Shown in pieces: positions 9,735 to 20,636 of a stretch of DNA of 64,000 nucleotides. Position 1 is the stretch's first letter. Each line of letters opens with the position of its first letter. A program made the position numbers and the translations under genes. The stretch is from Acinetobacter piscicola. GTDB lineage: Bacteria > Pseudomonadota > Gammaproteobacteria > Pseudomonadales > Moraxellaceae. The stretch spans positions 124,001-188,000 of the forward strand of contig NZ_NIFO01000004.1 in assembly GCF_002233755.1 (NCBI RefSeq), in the 5' to 3' direction. The notes beneath the pieces are model-generated. The model saw only the letters and a list, made by a program, of their open reading frames with translations. It did no database searches and had not been told where the DNA came from.

Positions 9735-9750
9735 TGGCATATTTTTTGCT
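9735..9750 (+). promoter_or_regulatory. Sigma-54 (RpoN) promoter for gltBD
   Basis: TGGCATATTTTTTGCT fits every position of the sigma-54 consensus TGGCAYRN4TTGCW, with the invariant GG (-24) and GC (-12) 12 bases apart. Transcription would start near 9761, giving a leader of about 240 bases before gltB. Two NtrC-like sites lie upstream. This matches known nitrogen control of glutamate synthase in some pseudomonads. Confidence 0.7.
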
Positions 9751-10004
9751 TTATTGTTGCGCTAATTGAGTTAATTGTCCCTATTTTGGCGCGAAATGAT
9801 TCAATTGGTGTGCGATATTTGTCTATTTAAGTGCTTTAATACAGTGCGAAAATTGTAAAACAATTTTTCAATTAAAGTGAAAAGAGACTGGTGTTTCATT
9901 GTAACTAAGTGGTTTACTAGCTTACGAAAATGCCTGAAAAGTCGTAATTTAAGGTTTGAATGTTTTTCGCCCTTAATGGGCCTATGTAGAAAGAAGGGTA
10001 CGCT

Positions 10005-13000
10005 ATGCACATGCCATCGCCTAACACTGTAGCTCCCGCTCAAGGTTTATACCAACCGGATGAGTTTAAAGATAACTGTGGTTTCGGCTTAATCGCCCAT
10101 ATGCAAGGTGATGCAAGTCACGACTTGGTCAAGACCGCAATTCATAGTCTAAGTTGTATGACGCACCGTGGTGGTATTGCTGCAGATGGTAAGACCGGTG
10201 ATGGTTGCGGATTGCTCTTGGCTATGCCGAAGGCATTCTTCCGTGAAGAAGCGAAAAAAATTAGTGATATTACACTGAGTGAAATATTTGCTGTCGGTAC
10301 TGTATTCTTAAATTTAGATCCAGCATTAGCCGCACATGCAAAACAGATTTTAACCAAAGAAATAGAAGAAGAAGGTTGTCGTGTAATTGGTTGGCGCGTT
10401 GTTCCAACCAATAATGACGCATTAGGTTCGATTGCAATGCAGTCTTTACCTGCGTTTGAGCAAATTTTTGTCAATTGCCCAATGGGTGTAACAGAAGCGG
10501 AATTCAATCGTAAGTTATTTATGGCACGTCGTCGTGCAGAACAGCAAATCACCAATGATCCGTACTTTTATGTAACTACACTGTGCTCTACAGTGATTAG
10601 TTATAAAGGTTTAATGATGCCTGCGTTTATTGCAGAATTCTATACAGATCTTGCAGATGAGCGTTTGGATTCACATATTGTTGTGTTCCACCAACGTTTC
10701 TCAACCAATACTTTACCGCGTTGGCCTTTGGCACAACCATTCCGTTATTTAGCGCACAATGGTGAAATCAATACGATTACAGCAAACCGTAACTGGGCTG
10801 CTGCGCGTACACCTAAATTTGAAAATCCACTGTTACAAGGTTTAACTGAACTTAACCCGATTGTAAATCGTACAGGTTCAGATTCATCAAGTATGGATAA
10901 TATGCTTGAAATCCTCGTTGGTGGCGGTATGGACTTGTTCCGTGCGTTACGTATGCTTGTTCCACCAGCTTGGCAGAATGTAGAAACTTTAGATGCAGAC
11001 TTACGTGCATTCTATGAATTTAACTCTAAGCATATGGAAGCTTGGGATGGCCCTGCGGGTCTAGTGATTCAAGATGGTCGCCATGCAATTTGTATGTTAG
11101 ACCGTAATGGATTACGTCCAGCACGTTGGGTGATTACGAAAAATGGTTACATCACACTTGCATCAGAAATTGGTGTATGGGGTTATGAGCCTGAGGATGT
11201 TGTTTCTAAAGGTCGTGTAGGTCCTGGTCAAATCCTTGTCGTTGATACATTTACAGGCAAAATGCTTGACACTAAAGATGTCAGCAACCATTTGAAAAAA
11301 ATGCGTCCTTACCGTGAATGGTTACGCGAGCATTCAGTTCATTTACAAGGCAGCCCAGAGCTTGAAGAATACTTGTGTGATCAAGGCTTAAAAGGTGATG
11401 ATCTAAAAGCTGCTCAAAAAATGTTTATGGTGACATTTGAAGAGCGTGATCAATTGTTGCGTCCAATCGCTGAAAGTGGTCAGGAAGCTGTAGGTTCAAT
11501 GGGTGATGATACGCCAATGGCGGTATTGTCACGTCAAGTACGCCATTTGACAGATTACTTCCGCCAACAATTTGCTCAGGTGACCAATCCACCAATCGAT
11601 CCATTGCGTGAATCGATTGTTATGTCATTGGAAACGTGTCTAGGTCGTGAGCAAAATGTATTTGAGCAAAGCCCAGAACATGCTGATCGTTTGATTATTT
11701 CAAGTCCAGTACTTTCAAACTCGAAAATGCACCAAATTCGTACCATTGGTCGTAAAGGTTACGAAATTGCTGATATCGATGTGAACTATGCTGAAACTGA
11801 AGGTTTAGAAGCGGCGATTACACGTATTTGTGAAGAAGCTGCGCAAGCAATTCGTGATGGCAAAACGTTACTAGTGCTTTCTGATAGAAAAATTCGTGAA
11901 GGTTATTTGCCTGCGAACACTGCGATGGTGACTGGTGCGATTCACCATTACTTGATCAGTGTTGGTTTACGTACCGATGCTAACATTATTGTAGAAACTG
12001 CGATTGCACGTGATCCGCATCAATTTGCAGTGATCTTAGGCTTCGGTGCAACTGCAATTTATCCATATTTAGCATACGACGTCATCAATGATTTGATTGC
12101 CAAAGGTGAGTTATTAGGCGACCCAATTCATGCTCAAGCAAACTTCCGTAAAGGGATTGAAAAAGGCTTATTAAAAGTACTTTCGAAAATGGGTATTTCT
12201 ACGGTTGCTTCTTATCGTGGCGGTCAGTTATTCGAAGCGGTTGGTTTGTCTGAAGAAGTTGTGAATAAATGCTTTACAGGTGTGCCAAGCCGTATCAAAG
12301 GCGCAACTTTTGTTGACCTAGAAAATGATCAGAAAAAATTAGCTGAGCTTGCTTGGAAAGCACGTAAACCTATTGAACAAGGCGGATTATTAAAATTCGT
12401 TTTCGATAAGGAATACCATGCATTTAACCCTGATGTAATCAATGCATTGCACAAATCTGTACGTTCAGGTAACTATGCTGACTTTAAAGAATATGCAGAA
12501 CTTGTTAATAATCGTCCGATTGCAACCATTCGTGATTTATTCAAGTTAAAAACTGACAATTCTATTCCATTGGAAGCGGTTGAGTCTGTAGAACAAATTC
12601 TGCCACGTTTTGACTCTGCGGGTATGTCTTTAGGTGCATTGTCTCCTGAAGCTCATGAAGCAATTGCAATCGCAATGAATACGATTGGTGGTCGTTCAAA
12701 CTCAGGTGAGGGCGGCGAAGACCCTGCACGTTACGGTACGATTCGTAACTCGAAAATCAAACAAATTGCTTCGGGTCGTTTCGGTGTGACACCTGCATAT
12801 TTAACATCTGCAGAAGTTCTTCAGATTAAAGTTGCACAAGGTGCAAAACCGGGTGAAGGTGGTCAGTTACCAGGTGGTAAAGTAAATGGTTTAATTGCAC
12901 GTTTACGTTATTCAGTACCAGGTGTGACCCTAATTTCTCCACCGCCGCACCATGATATTTATTCTATTGAAGATTTATCACAATTGATTTTTGACTTAAA

Positions 13001-14486
13001 ACAAGTCAATCCTCAAGCGATGGTTTCAGTGAAGTTAGTATCTGAGCCGGGTGTTGGTACGATTGCGGCAGGTGTTGCAAAAGCATACGCAGATTTCATT
13101 ACGATTTCGGGCTATGACGGTGGTACAGCAGCTTCTCCATTGTCTTCAATTCATCATGCGGGTTCACCGTGGGAATTAGGTCTTTCAGAAGCACATCAAG
13201 CACTCCGTGTGAATGACCTTCGTGGAAAAGTTCGTGTACAAACGGATGGTGGTTTAAAGACTGGTTTAGACGTTGTTAAAGCGGCGATCCTAGGTGCAGA
13301 AAGCTTCGGTTTTGGTTCAACACCAATGATCGCATTGGGTTGTAAATACCTACGTATTTGCCATTTAAATAACTGTGCGACAGGTGTTGCAACGCAACAA
13401 GATCATTTACGTCAAGAGCATTATATTGGTGAGCCAGAAATGCTCATTAATTTCTTCCACTTTATTGCGGAAGAAACACGTGAATGGTTAGCGGCATTAG
13501 GTGTTGCGTCACTCAAAGACTTGATTGGTCGTACAGATTTGTTGGAAGTACTCCCAGGTGAAACTGAGAAACAGGCACATCTTGATTTAAGTGCACTACT
13601 TGAATCACATCCATCTGCTGAAGGTAAAGCACAATATTGTCAAGTCCAGGGCAATGCCCCATTTGATAAAGGTGTATTGGCTGAGAAAATGATTGGTGAA
13701 ATGTTGCCAGCCATTGAAGCAGGTACGGGTGGTGAATATCATTTCACTATTGGTAACTGTGACCGTTCAATCGGTGCGCGTATTTCAGGTGAGATTGCGA
13801 AACGTTATGGCAACTTGAGTATGGAAGCGCATCCTGTAAAAATGAATTTAACAGGTACAGCAGGTCAATCACTGGGTGTTTGGAATGCAGGTGGTTTGCA
13901 TATCAAACTTGAAGGTGATGCAAACGATTATGTTGGTAAAGGTATGGCAGGTGGTCGAGTATCGATTTTCCCACCAAAAGGCTCGCCATTCCAAACTCAA
14001 GAAACAGCAATCATTGGTAACACATGTTTATACGGTGCAACTGGTGGTAAACTGTTTGCCGCAGGTACTGCGGGTGAACGTTTTGCTGTACGTAACTCAG
14101 GCGCATTTGCTGTGATTGAAGGCGCAGGTGATCACTGTTGTGAATACATGACTGGTGGTATTGTGACTGTACTTGGTAAAGTAGGTCATAACTTCGGTGC
14201 AGGTATGACAGGCGGTTTTGCTTATGTACTTGATTTAGATAATGACTTTGTTGATCATTATAATCATGAATTGATTGAGTTAAACCGTATTTCTACAGAG
14301 TCGATGGAAGAGCACAAGGCGTTCTTAGGTCGTATCTTAGATGAACATATTAAAGAAACAGGTAGTGCTTGGGCGTATAAGATCCGCAATGAGTTTGATT
14401 TTTATGGTCGTAAATTCTGGCTGGTAAAACCAAAAGCTGCGAATTTGCAGACTTTGTTAAAAACAACTCAAGCTGATCCACAATAA
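10005..14486 (+). CDS. gltB: Glutamate synthase (NADPH) large subunit
   Basis: Large subunit of NADPH-GOGAT, which makes two glutamates from glutamine and 2-oxoglutarate. The 1493-residue protein opens with a propeptide and the catalytic nucleophile Cys25 in DNCGFGL (class II glutamine amidotransferase), then the central domain, the FMN-binding synthase barrel, a 3Fe-4S cluster motif with cysteines spaced C-x5-C-x4-C in [13 protein letters not shown], and the C-terminal beta-helix domain full of Gly-rich turns. The length compares with 1486 in E. coli. The ribosome site GAAGGG stands well placed before the ATG. gltD follows after 72 bases. The upstream region suggests NtrC/sigma-54 control. 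Confidence 0.97.
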   Translation: MHMPSPNTVAPAQGLYQPDEFKDNCGFGLIAHMQGDASHDLVKTAIHSLSCMTHRGGIAADGKTGDGCGLLLAMPKAFFREEAKKISDITLSEIFAVGTVFLNLDPALAAHAKQILTKEIEEEGCRVIGWRVVPTNNDALGSIAMQSLPAFEQIFVNCPMGVTEAEFNRKLFMARRRAEQQITNDPYFYVTTLCSTVISYKGLMMPAFIAEFYTDLADERLDSHIVVFHQRFSTNTLPRWPLAQPFRYLAHNGEINTITANRNWAAARTPKFENPLLQGLTELNPIVNRTGSDSSSMDNMLEILVGGGMDLFRALRMLVPPAWQNVETLDADLRAFYEFNSKHMEAWDGPAGLVIQDGRHAICMLDRNGLRPARWVITKNGYITLASEIGVWGYEPEDVVSKGRVGPGQILVVDTFTGKMLDTKDVSNHLKKMRPYREWLREHSVHLQGSPELEEYLCDQGLKGDDLKAAQKMFMVTFEERDQLLRPIAESGQEAVGSMGDDTPMAVLSRQVRHLTDYFRQQFAQVTNPPIDPLRESIVMSLETCLGREQNVFEQSPEHADRLIISSPVLSNSKMHQIRTIGRKGYEIADIDVNYAETEGLEAAITRICEEAAQAIRDGKTLLVLSDRKIREGYLPANTAMVTGAIHHYLISVGLRTDANIIVETAIARDPHQFAVILGFGATAIYPYLAYDVINDLIAKGELLGDPIHAQANFRKGIEKGLLKVLSKMGISTVASYRGGQLFEAVGLSEEVVNKCFTGVPSRIKGATFVDLENDQKKLAELAWKARKPIEQGGLLKFVFDKEYHAFNPDVINALHKSVRSGNYADFKEYAELVNNRPIATIRDLFKLKTDNSIPLEAVESVEQILPRFDSAGMSLGALSPEAHEAIAIAMNTIGGRSNSGEGGEDPARYGTIRNSKIKQIASGRFGVTPAYLTSAEVLQIKVAQGAKPGEGGQLPGGKVNGLIARLRYSVPGVTLISPPPHHDIYSIEDLSQLIFDLKQVNPQAMVSVKLVSEPGVGTIAAGVAKAYADFITISGYDGGTAASPLSSIHHAGSPWELGLSEAHQALRVNDLRGKVRVQTDGGLKTGLDVVKAAILGAESFGFGSTPMIALGCKYLRICHLNNCATGVATQQDHLRQEHYIGEPEMLINFFHFIAEETREWLAALGVASLKDLIGRTDLLEVLPGETEKQAHLDLSALLESHPSAEGKAQYCQVQGNAPFDKGVLAEKMIGEMLPAIEAGTGGEYHFTIGNCDRSIGARISGEIAKRYGNLSMEAHPVKMNLTGTAGQSLGVWNAGGLHIKLEGDANDYVGKGMAGGRVSIFPPKGSPFQTQETAIIGNTCLYGATGGKLFAAGTAGERFAVRNSGAFAVIEGAGDHCCEYMTGGIVTVLGKVGHNFGAGMTGGFAYVLDLDNDFVDHYNHELIELNRISTESMEEHKAFLGRILDEHIKETGSAWAYKIRNEFDFYGRKFWLVKPKAANLQTLLKTTQADPQ

Positions 14487-14525
14487 TTCCACTACTGTAG
14501 ATATATAGGCAGGTGCAACTGATAA

Positions 14526-15980
<1,455 letters not shown>

Positions 15981-16282
15981 TTTTAAAACCTAAATCTTCC
16001 AAACTTATTTTCAAAGCCTGCATATTTGCAGGCTTTGTTTTTCATCGGATACCGAGTCGTTTTAGTGACAAAATGTGAATAACATTGAGAATAAAAATAA
16101 GCTGCTAAGTTTCTAATAATCATTAATTTTTATTTTGTAAGTGAGCGCATATTTGTAGTCTTATATAGTCGCTTCTTCCTCAAACTGAGCATTCTGGTCA
16201 TTCTAGGATCTATTTTGCAATATACAAATGTATAGTTTCTGCCAATATAGATTTATATTCAGACAAATGTAGGATTAAACCT
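15981..16282. other. Gene-free region between gltD and the hydrolase
   Basis: It holds the gltBD terminator, then about 240 AT-rich bases that must carry the promoter of the hydrolase gene. TATACA-AA-TGTATA at 16221-16234 is a perfect six-base dyad located about 50 bases before the start and could be an operator. No ORF is convincing. Confidence 0.5.
16012..16042 (+). terminator. Rho-independent terminator of gltBD
   Basis: Perfect 11-base stem CAAAGCCTGCA / TGCAGGCTTTG (16012-16022 and 16027-16037) with a TATT loop, followed directly by five T. It lies 32 bases after the gltD stop. Confidence 0.92.
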
Positions 16283-17173
16283 ATGACAGTAGTTCAAGCG
16301 ACGGCAGAAAAAACATATTTAAATCGTCCAAAAGCCATTGGTATTAAAGTCCGTAAACCAAGCTTTAATCCGCAAGCCATTCGTAGACATTTCTTTGCTA
16401 ACTCACCAGTAATGTCACACTTATTAACTGCACTCTCATCCACATTTCCAATTGGTGAGCAATTTTTTGTGCATAGCGTGCGCAATGTACGTGACAAAAT
16501 CAGCGATGAAAAACTACAAGCTCAGATTGCTGCCTTTATTGGTCAGGAAGCTATGCATTCTAAAGCACATGCTGAATTCAATGATGCGTGGCGTCGTGAT
16601 GACTATAACCTAGACAATTTTCAAGCGTGGTTGGCCCGCCGTGATGATTTTATTAAAAGTGTTCATCCAAAATTGCAGTTAGCGGTGACCTGTGCTTTTG
16701 AGCATTTTACCGCTTTATTAGGTGGATACATCTTACGTAATCCACAAGTACTGAGCACTTTAGATGACGATGCAATCAAGCTGTGGGTATGGCATGCGAT
16801 TGAAGAAATAGAACATCGCGCGGTGGCTTTTGATGTGTACCAAGCAATTTATAAGGATGATCGTACACGTCGAACAGTCATGCGTAATGTTACGACAGGT
16901 TTTGCCAGCTTAACTTTTTATTCGGCAACGCGTTTGTTTATGCAAGATTGGCGTAAGAGTGTGCCGAAAGTGACACAGAATCTGTATGGTATCTATATGA
17001 TTTCAAAAATGTTGATTTCATTGATTCCTGAATATTTGTCTTATTACAAAGCAGATTTCCACCCTGATGAAATTGATTACAGTAAAATTGTGGCATATTG
17101 GAAAGAAAAATTAGCAGATGAATATGGTATGGAAAGCTTCCAAGAGGAAATACATCCAGTTTTATATAGCTAA
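16283..17173 (+). CDS. Predicted metal-dependent hydrolase (PF10118 type)
   Basis: The 296-residue protein matches the PF10118 family, named metal-dependent hydrolase but of unproven reaction. It has conserved Glu/His pairs spaced as in a ferritin-like di-metal site: IGQEAMHSKAH (near residue 90), FEHFTALLGG (near 140) and WHAIEEIEHRAVAFDVY (near 180). Three or more helices carry these ligands, and there is no signal peptide. In Acinetobacter and Pseudomonas several paralogues exist, often near lipid or fatty-acid genes; here the neighbours give no clue. It stands alone, with its own upstream region and a terminator at 17200-17228. The substrate is unknown. Confidence 0.75.
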   Translation: MTVVQATAEKTYLNRPKAIGIKVRKPSFNPQAIRRHFFANSPVMSHLLTALSSTFPIGEQFFVHSVRNVRDKISDEKLQAQIAAFIGQEAMHSKAHAEFNDAWRRDDYNLDNFQAWLARRDDFIKSVHPKLQLAVTCAFEHFTALLGGYILRNPQVLSTLDDDAIKLWVWHAIEEIEHRAVAFDVYQAIYKDDRTRRTVMRNVTTGFASLTFYSATRLFMQDWRKSVPKVTQNLYGIYMISKMLISLIPEYLSYYKADFHPDEIDYSKIVAYWKEKLADEYGMESFQEEIHPVLYS

Positions 17174-17199
17174 TTGTTTGTATGATTGATGAAATAAAT

Positions 17200-17228
17200 A
17201 AAAAGCCAATGATGGACATTGGCTTTTT
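17200..17228. terminator. Bidirectional terminator between hydrolase and mnhG
   Basis: Perfect 12-base stem AAAAAGCCAATG / CATTGGCTTTTT (17200-17211, 17217-17228) with a five-base loop. It has T-runs in both readings, so it can end the hydrolase transcript (+) and the antiporter operon (-). Confidence 0.88.
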
Positions 17229-17260
17229 ATTGTAGCTATTTTTATATGGATTCTAAATTC

Positions 17261-17656
17261 TTAAAATTTACCATCTTTAAATTGTTTCATTACTTTCTGA
17301 CGTTGCCATGGTAATGGTCTGTCTAAAGCTTCAGGGACATCGCCTGAAGTAGAACGTAAACGTAAATGCATTGCAGCTTGTGCGATCAAATTTGCAGATA
17401 CAGGTGCTGTAATGAAGGCAAGTAAAGTAATTAATAATTCAGCAAAACCAAAACGATGATTAAATGCTGCATAAATCATTGCTGCGATTAAAAAGCTACC
17501 TAAACCCAAAGTACTTGCTTTAGTTGGTGCATGCAAACGCATAAATAAGTCAGGAAGTTTGACAATACCGATTCCCCCTACAAGAGTGAAGAAAGCACCG
17601 ATAATTAAAAAGAAAGAAACAATAACTTCCATCATAAGTTGCATGTTATTTTCCAT
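17261..17656 (-). CDS. mnhG: Mrp/Mnh Na+/H+ antiporter subunit G
   Basis: Small membrane subunit of the multi-subunit cation/proton antiporter. Three hydrophobic helices lie within residues 1-100. The family signature GGIGIVKLPDLFMRLHAPTK is visible near residues 27-46. The C-terminal 35 residues are basic and cytoplasmic. ATG at 17656 follows GGAGAG at a good distance, 12 bases after mnhF. It is the last gene of the operon, ahead of the bidirectional terminator. The length of 131 fits MnhG. Confidence 0.93.
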   Translation of the reverse strand: MENNMQLMMEVIVSFFLIIGAFFTLVGGIGIVKLPDLFMRLHAPTKASTLGLGSFLIAAMIYAAFNHRFGFAELLITLLAFITAPVSANLIAQAAMHLRLRSTSGDVPEALDRPLPWQRQKVMKQFKDGKF

Positions 17657-17668
17657 GAAGCTCTCCTT

Positions 17669-17941
17669 TTAATCGACGACATGACCAGTCGTGAAATAAC
17701 GTGCTAAAGCAGCAGTAGAAACAAAACCGAGCATTGCGACCAATAATGCACCTTCGAACATAGAGGTACTCGCCCAATAAATCCCAAGAATGACGATTAA
17801 ACATGTCGCATTCAAAAACAAAGTATCTAATGCCAATAATCGGTCAACAATAGACGGCCCTATGACTAGGCGAACAAGGCACAGCAACATGGAAATCGTT
17901 ACAGCAAAGAGGCAAATTCCTAGAGCATAAGGCAATATCAT
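17669..17941 (-). CDS. mnhF: Mrp/Mnh antiporter subunit F
   Basis: 90-residue membrane subunit with three predicted helices and the family core RLVIGPSIVDRLLALDTLFLN (residues about 25-45, quoted in part). It overlaps the end of mnhE by four bases, pointing to coupled translation. The homologue is needed for assembly of the Mrp complex and in some species for bile-salt resistance. The length is standard. Confidence 0.93.
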   Translation of the reverse strand: MILPYALGICLFAVTISMLLCLVRLVIGPSIVDRLLALDTLFLNATCLIVILGIYWASTSMFEGALLVAMLGFVSTAALARYFTTGHVVD

Positions 17942-18462
17942 GATGATTCTCCTTGCTGAACGCTAAAAATAGCCATCAAACGGTATTCATAACGCGCTTT
18001 AATTTGCTGAATTTCAGCTTCAGGATCATCTAAACTTAAGGCATGGACGAGAATATCACCACGCTCTTGATCAATCCCCGCACTGACAGTTCCAGGTGTG
18101 GTGGTGATAATCATGGCAAGCAGTGAATTCACATGTTCATGGTCTGTGTCTAAAGGAACACGAAACCATTTTGGATGTAAATTTTTGGTTGGGCCAAGCA
18201 CTTGTTTTGCAACGCGAATATTTGAAACGCAAATGTCCCAAAATACGATAAAAAACAGCTGAATTGCTGCACGCCAGTGAATATTGGGTGTATTGACAAT
18301 AAAAGGCTGAATCAATTTTGGAATAATTAAACCAAGAATAATCGCGACAACAACATCAAATAATTCTGCGCTGTGATTGAGCATTAACCAGCTCATTGCA
18401 ACAATGACTGAAACAAATGGATGCGGTAAGTAGCGATCAAGTAAAGACAAATTTTGCTTCAT
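17938..18462 (-). CDS. mnhE: Mrp/Mnh antiporter subunit E
   Basis: 174-residue subunit with helices near the N-terminus (about 15-75 and 65-85) and a cytoplasmic C-terminal part containing the conserved TTTPGTVSAGID motif and HALS/D. It starts directly after the mnhD stop and overlaps mnhF by four bases. It is probably a structural subunit at the interface of the complex; no catalytic role is known. Confidence 0.92.
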   Translation of the reverse strand: MKQNLSLLDRYLPHPFVSVIVAMSWLMLNHSAELFDVVVAIILGLIIPKLIQPFIVNTPNIHWRAAIQLFFIVFWDICVSNIRVAKQVLGPTKNLHPKWFRVPLDTDHEHVNSLLAMIITTTPGTVSAGIDQERGDILVHALSLDDPEAEIQQIKARYEYRLMAIFSVQQGESS

Positions 18463-20268
18463 TTATTGCTCCATTGGCTTCAGTTTAGCATTTTCAGGCG
18501 TGTGACTTTGTTCAACTTGTTGCTGAATTTGCTGTTGTTTATATTGCGAAATGTGTTCGCCTTGAAAGGTATCTTCGTCAATCACATAGGGAATATATTG
18601 TGCATTTTTGTCTATAGTCTCTCCGCCATATTTTGTTTCAGGAATATAGTTCGCATCATAAGGCTGTACGCTAATGATATGACCTTGTGAATCCTTTTTC
18701 AAAATAGCGTGCTCGTATGCGGAGCTGTCAGCGAGTTGTAATGCAGTTTGATCAATATATTTGAGAATGGGTGCGGCACAAATCACGTACAGCATTAACC
18801 CTGAAAGTAAAAGATAAATACTTTTATCATTACGAGGCGGTGCTTTTTCAGGTAAAGCTTGATAGGCATTAAACGCTGGCTTGCGAATATCTGCTTCAGG
18901 TGTGGTTGCACGCCAAAAGAGGATAAAACCAACGCGGGTAAATGCAATAATACTCAGTAAGCTGACAATCAATACAATAGCAATGACCCATGCTTGATAA
19001 GGGAAATCTGCTGTTGCTTGGAGCAGGAGAACTTTACCCAAGAAACCACTGAAAGGCGGTAATCCTGCCATCATTAAAGCAATCATAAAGAATGTTGCTG
19101 CGACCAATCCGTCTTGTTTCATTTTTGGTGAAACTTTTAAATGATCTTTAAATTCACCACGTTGTGACGTGATCCAACCGCATAGTAAATAAAATGCTGC
19201 TGCAATCAGTGTACTATGAACGAGATAATATAGTCCTGCTGCCCAAGCAGAAGTATTCATAATCGATATGGCAATGAGGATAGTCCCAACAGAAGACAGC
19301 ACCATAAAACCAGCAAAACGTCTTAAACGATCAGCACCCATGGCTGCAATCACGCCATATAAAGAAGTGATTAAACCAATCGGCAATAACCAATAGTTCA
19401 AATAGCTTTGCGCTAAGTCATCATGGAAAACTGTACCATTGACACGTAAAATCGCATAAATACCAACTTTGGTCATGATGGTAAAGATAGCAGCAACAGG
19501 GGTTGCAGCAACAGCATAAGTTTTGGGTAACCAAAAACCGACAGGAAGCATAGCAGCTTTAATTCCGAAAACTGCGAATAACAGCAATCCACCTGCAATG
19601 GCTAGTTTATGTTGATCATTTTCAAGTGTTGGTAATAAGCGAGCAACATCTGCCATGTTTAAGCTACCCACTGCGCCATAAATCATGCCTAAACCAATAA
19701 GGAATAGTGCAGAAGCAACTAAGTTGATAGTGACGTAATGAATACCAAGTTGGAAGCGCGCTTTGCCTTGTCCATGGAGGAGAAGTACATAGGAGGCCAT
19801 TAACAAGATTTCAAAAAAAACAAATAAGTTAAATAAGTCGCCTGTTAAAAATGCACCACAAATTCCCATGAGCAGAAAGTGAAACATGGTATGGAAATAA
19901 CGGCCACGCTCATCCCATTGCTTACTTGCAAACCACAGTACTGGAGTCGCGAGTATATAAGTCAGTACGACCATCAAAGCGGATAAACGATCTAATACGA
20001 GGACAATACCAAAAGGTGCAGACCATTCACTGAGTTGATAAACAAAGATTTGTCCTGAACTGGCTTGAATTAAATAAGTGATTGCTGTTGCTAGTCCAAG
20101 TACGACAGAAATTAAACTGAGACCACGACGCCAAGGCTGACGCCAGTCACGAGCTAAAGAACCTGAACCCGGATTACCCAATAGCACCAATAAAAATGCC
20201 GTAAAAGCAGGAATTAAAATACTCAGAATAGGTGTGTGAGCATGCCAGAAATTGATAAAAGTCATCAT
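18463..20268 (-). CDS. mnhD: Mrp/Mnh antiporter subunit D (NuoN/M-like)
   Basis: Large membrane subunit homologous to the proton-pumping NuoL/M/N proteins of complex I. About 14 hydrophobic segments fill residues 1-510. Key membrane charges are visible, such as the Glu in FVFFEILLMASYVLL and the Lys in FGIKAAMLPVGFWLPKTYA. After the last helix (around 495) there is a hydrophilic tail of roughly 90 residues, rich in Gln, Tyr and Glu, that ordinary MnhD proteins of about 500 residues do not have. It overlaps mnhC by one base. Confidence 0.94.
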   Translation of the reverse strand: MMTFINFWHAHTPILSILIPAFTAFLLVLLGNPGSGSLARDWRQPWRRGLSLISVVLGLATAITYLIQASSGQIFVYQLSEWSAPFGIVLVLDRLSALMVVLTYILATPVLWFASKQWDERGRYFHTMFHFLLMGICGAFLTGDLFNLFVFFEILLMASYVLLLHGQGKARFQLGIHYVTINLVASALFLIGLGMIYGAVGSLNMADVARLLPTLENDQHKLAIAGGLLLFAVFGIKAAMLPVGFWLPKTYAVAATPVAAIFTIMTKVGIYAILRVNGTVFHDDLAQSYLNYWLLPIGLITSLYGVIAAMGADRLRRFAGFMVLSSVGTILIAISIMNTSAWAAGLYYLVHSTLIAAAFYLLCGWITSQRGEFKDHLKVSPKMKQDGLVAATFFMIALMMAGLPPFSGFLGKVLLLQATADFPYQAWVIAIVLIVSLLSIIAFTRVGFILFWRATTPEADIRKPAFNAYQALPEKAPPRNDKSIYLLLSGLMLYVICAAPILKYIDQTALQLADSSAYEHAILKKDSQGHIISVQPYDANYIPETKYGGETIDKNAQYIPYVIDEDTFQGEHISQYKQQQIQQQVEQSHTPENAKLKPMEQ

Positions 20269-20633
20269 TAAGGCTCATCCTCACGCGCGTCAAAAGTATT
20301 TAATTCTTCTTTAGAATCGACATGGTCGGTTCCAGATTCAAAACGACTGCGTAAAGCCAATTGAACAATAAAAGCAGTTGTTGCAAACCCAATAACAATG
20401 GCAGTTAAAACCAAAGCCTGTGGAAGCGGATCGGTTACTTTGGCTGCATTGGTTAAAATAGCAGGGGAGCTGACTTGTAATCTTCCCATTGCAAATAGAA
20501 AAATATTGACTGCATAACCAATCATTGCCAAACCAAGAACCACTGGAAAGGTACGTGCACGGAGGATTAAATAAATCCCTGTTGAAATGAGTAATCCAAT
20601 CGCAGATGCAACTAAAAATTCTAAACTGATCAT
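20268..20633 (-). CDS. mnhC: Mrp/Mnh antiporter subunit C (NuoK-like)
   Basis: NuoK-like subunit with three membrane helices (about 3-22, 27-48, 70-95). The motif DPLPQALVLTAIVIGFATTAF near residues 67-87 (quoted at its core) is characteristic of MnhC. A charged C-terminal tail follows. It is separated by three bases from mnhAB and overlaps mnhD by one base. The length of 121 is normal. Confidence 0.94.
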   Translation of the reverse strand: MISLEFLVASAIGLLISTGIYLILRARTFPVVLGLAMIGYAVNIFLFAMGRLQVSSPAILTNAAKVTDPLPQALVLTAIVIGFATTAFIVQLALRSRFESGTDHVDSKEELNTFDAREDEP

Positions 20634-20636
20634 GGC

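Larger units (their letters stand above)
9587..10004. other. 418-base gene-free region before gltB
   Basis: It holds two NtrC-like dyads (9592-9606, 9633-9647), a sigma-54 element (9735-9750) and then an AT-rich leader. In the leader a weak stem AAAATTG/CAATTTT (9849-9867) and a short stem GCCC/GGGC (9969-9981) can form. No ORF with a ribosome binding site was seen. A second, sigma-70 promoter nearer gltB is possible but not clear by eye. Confidence 0.6.

Noticed and set aside
10142..10555. 137-codon frame opposite gltB
   Set aside because: It lies entirely within the conserved gltB coding region, has no ribosome site or recognisable domain, and follows the codon pattern of its partner strand.
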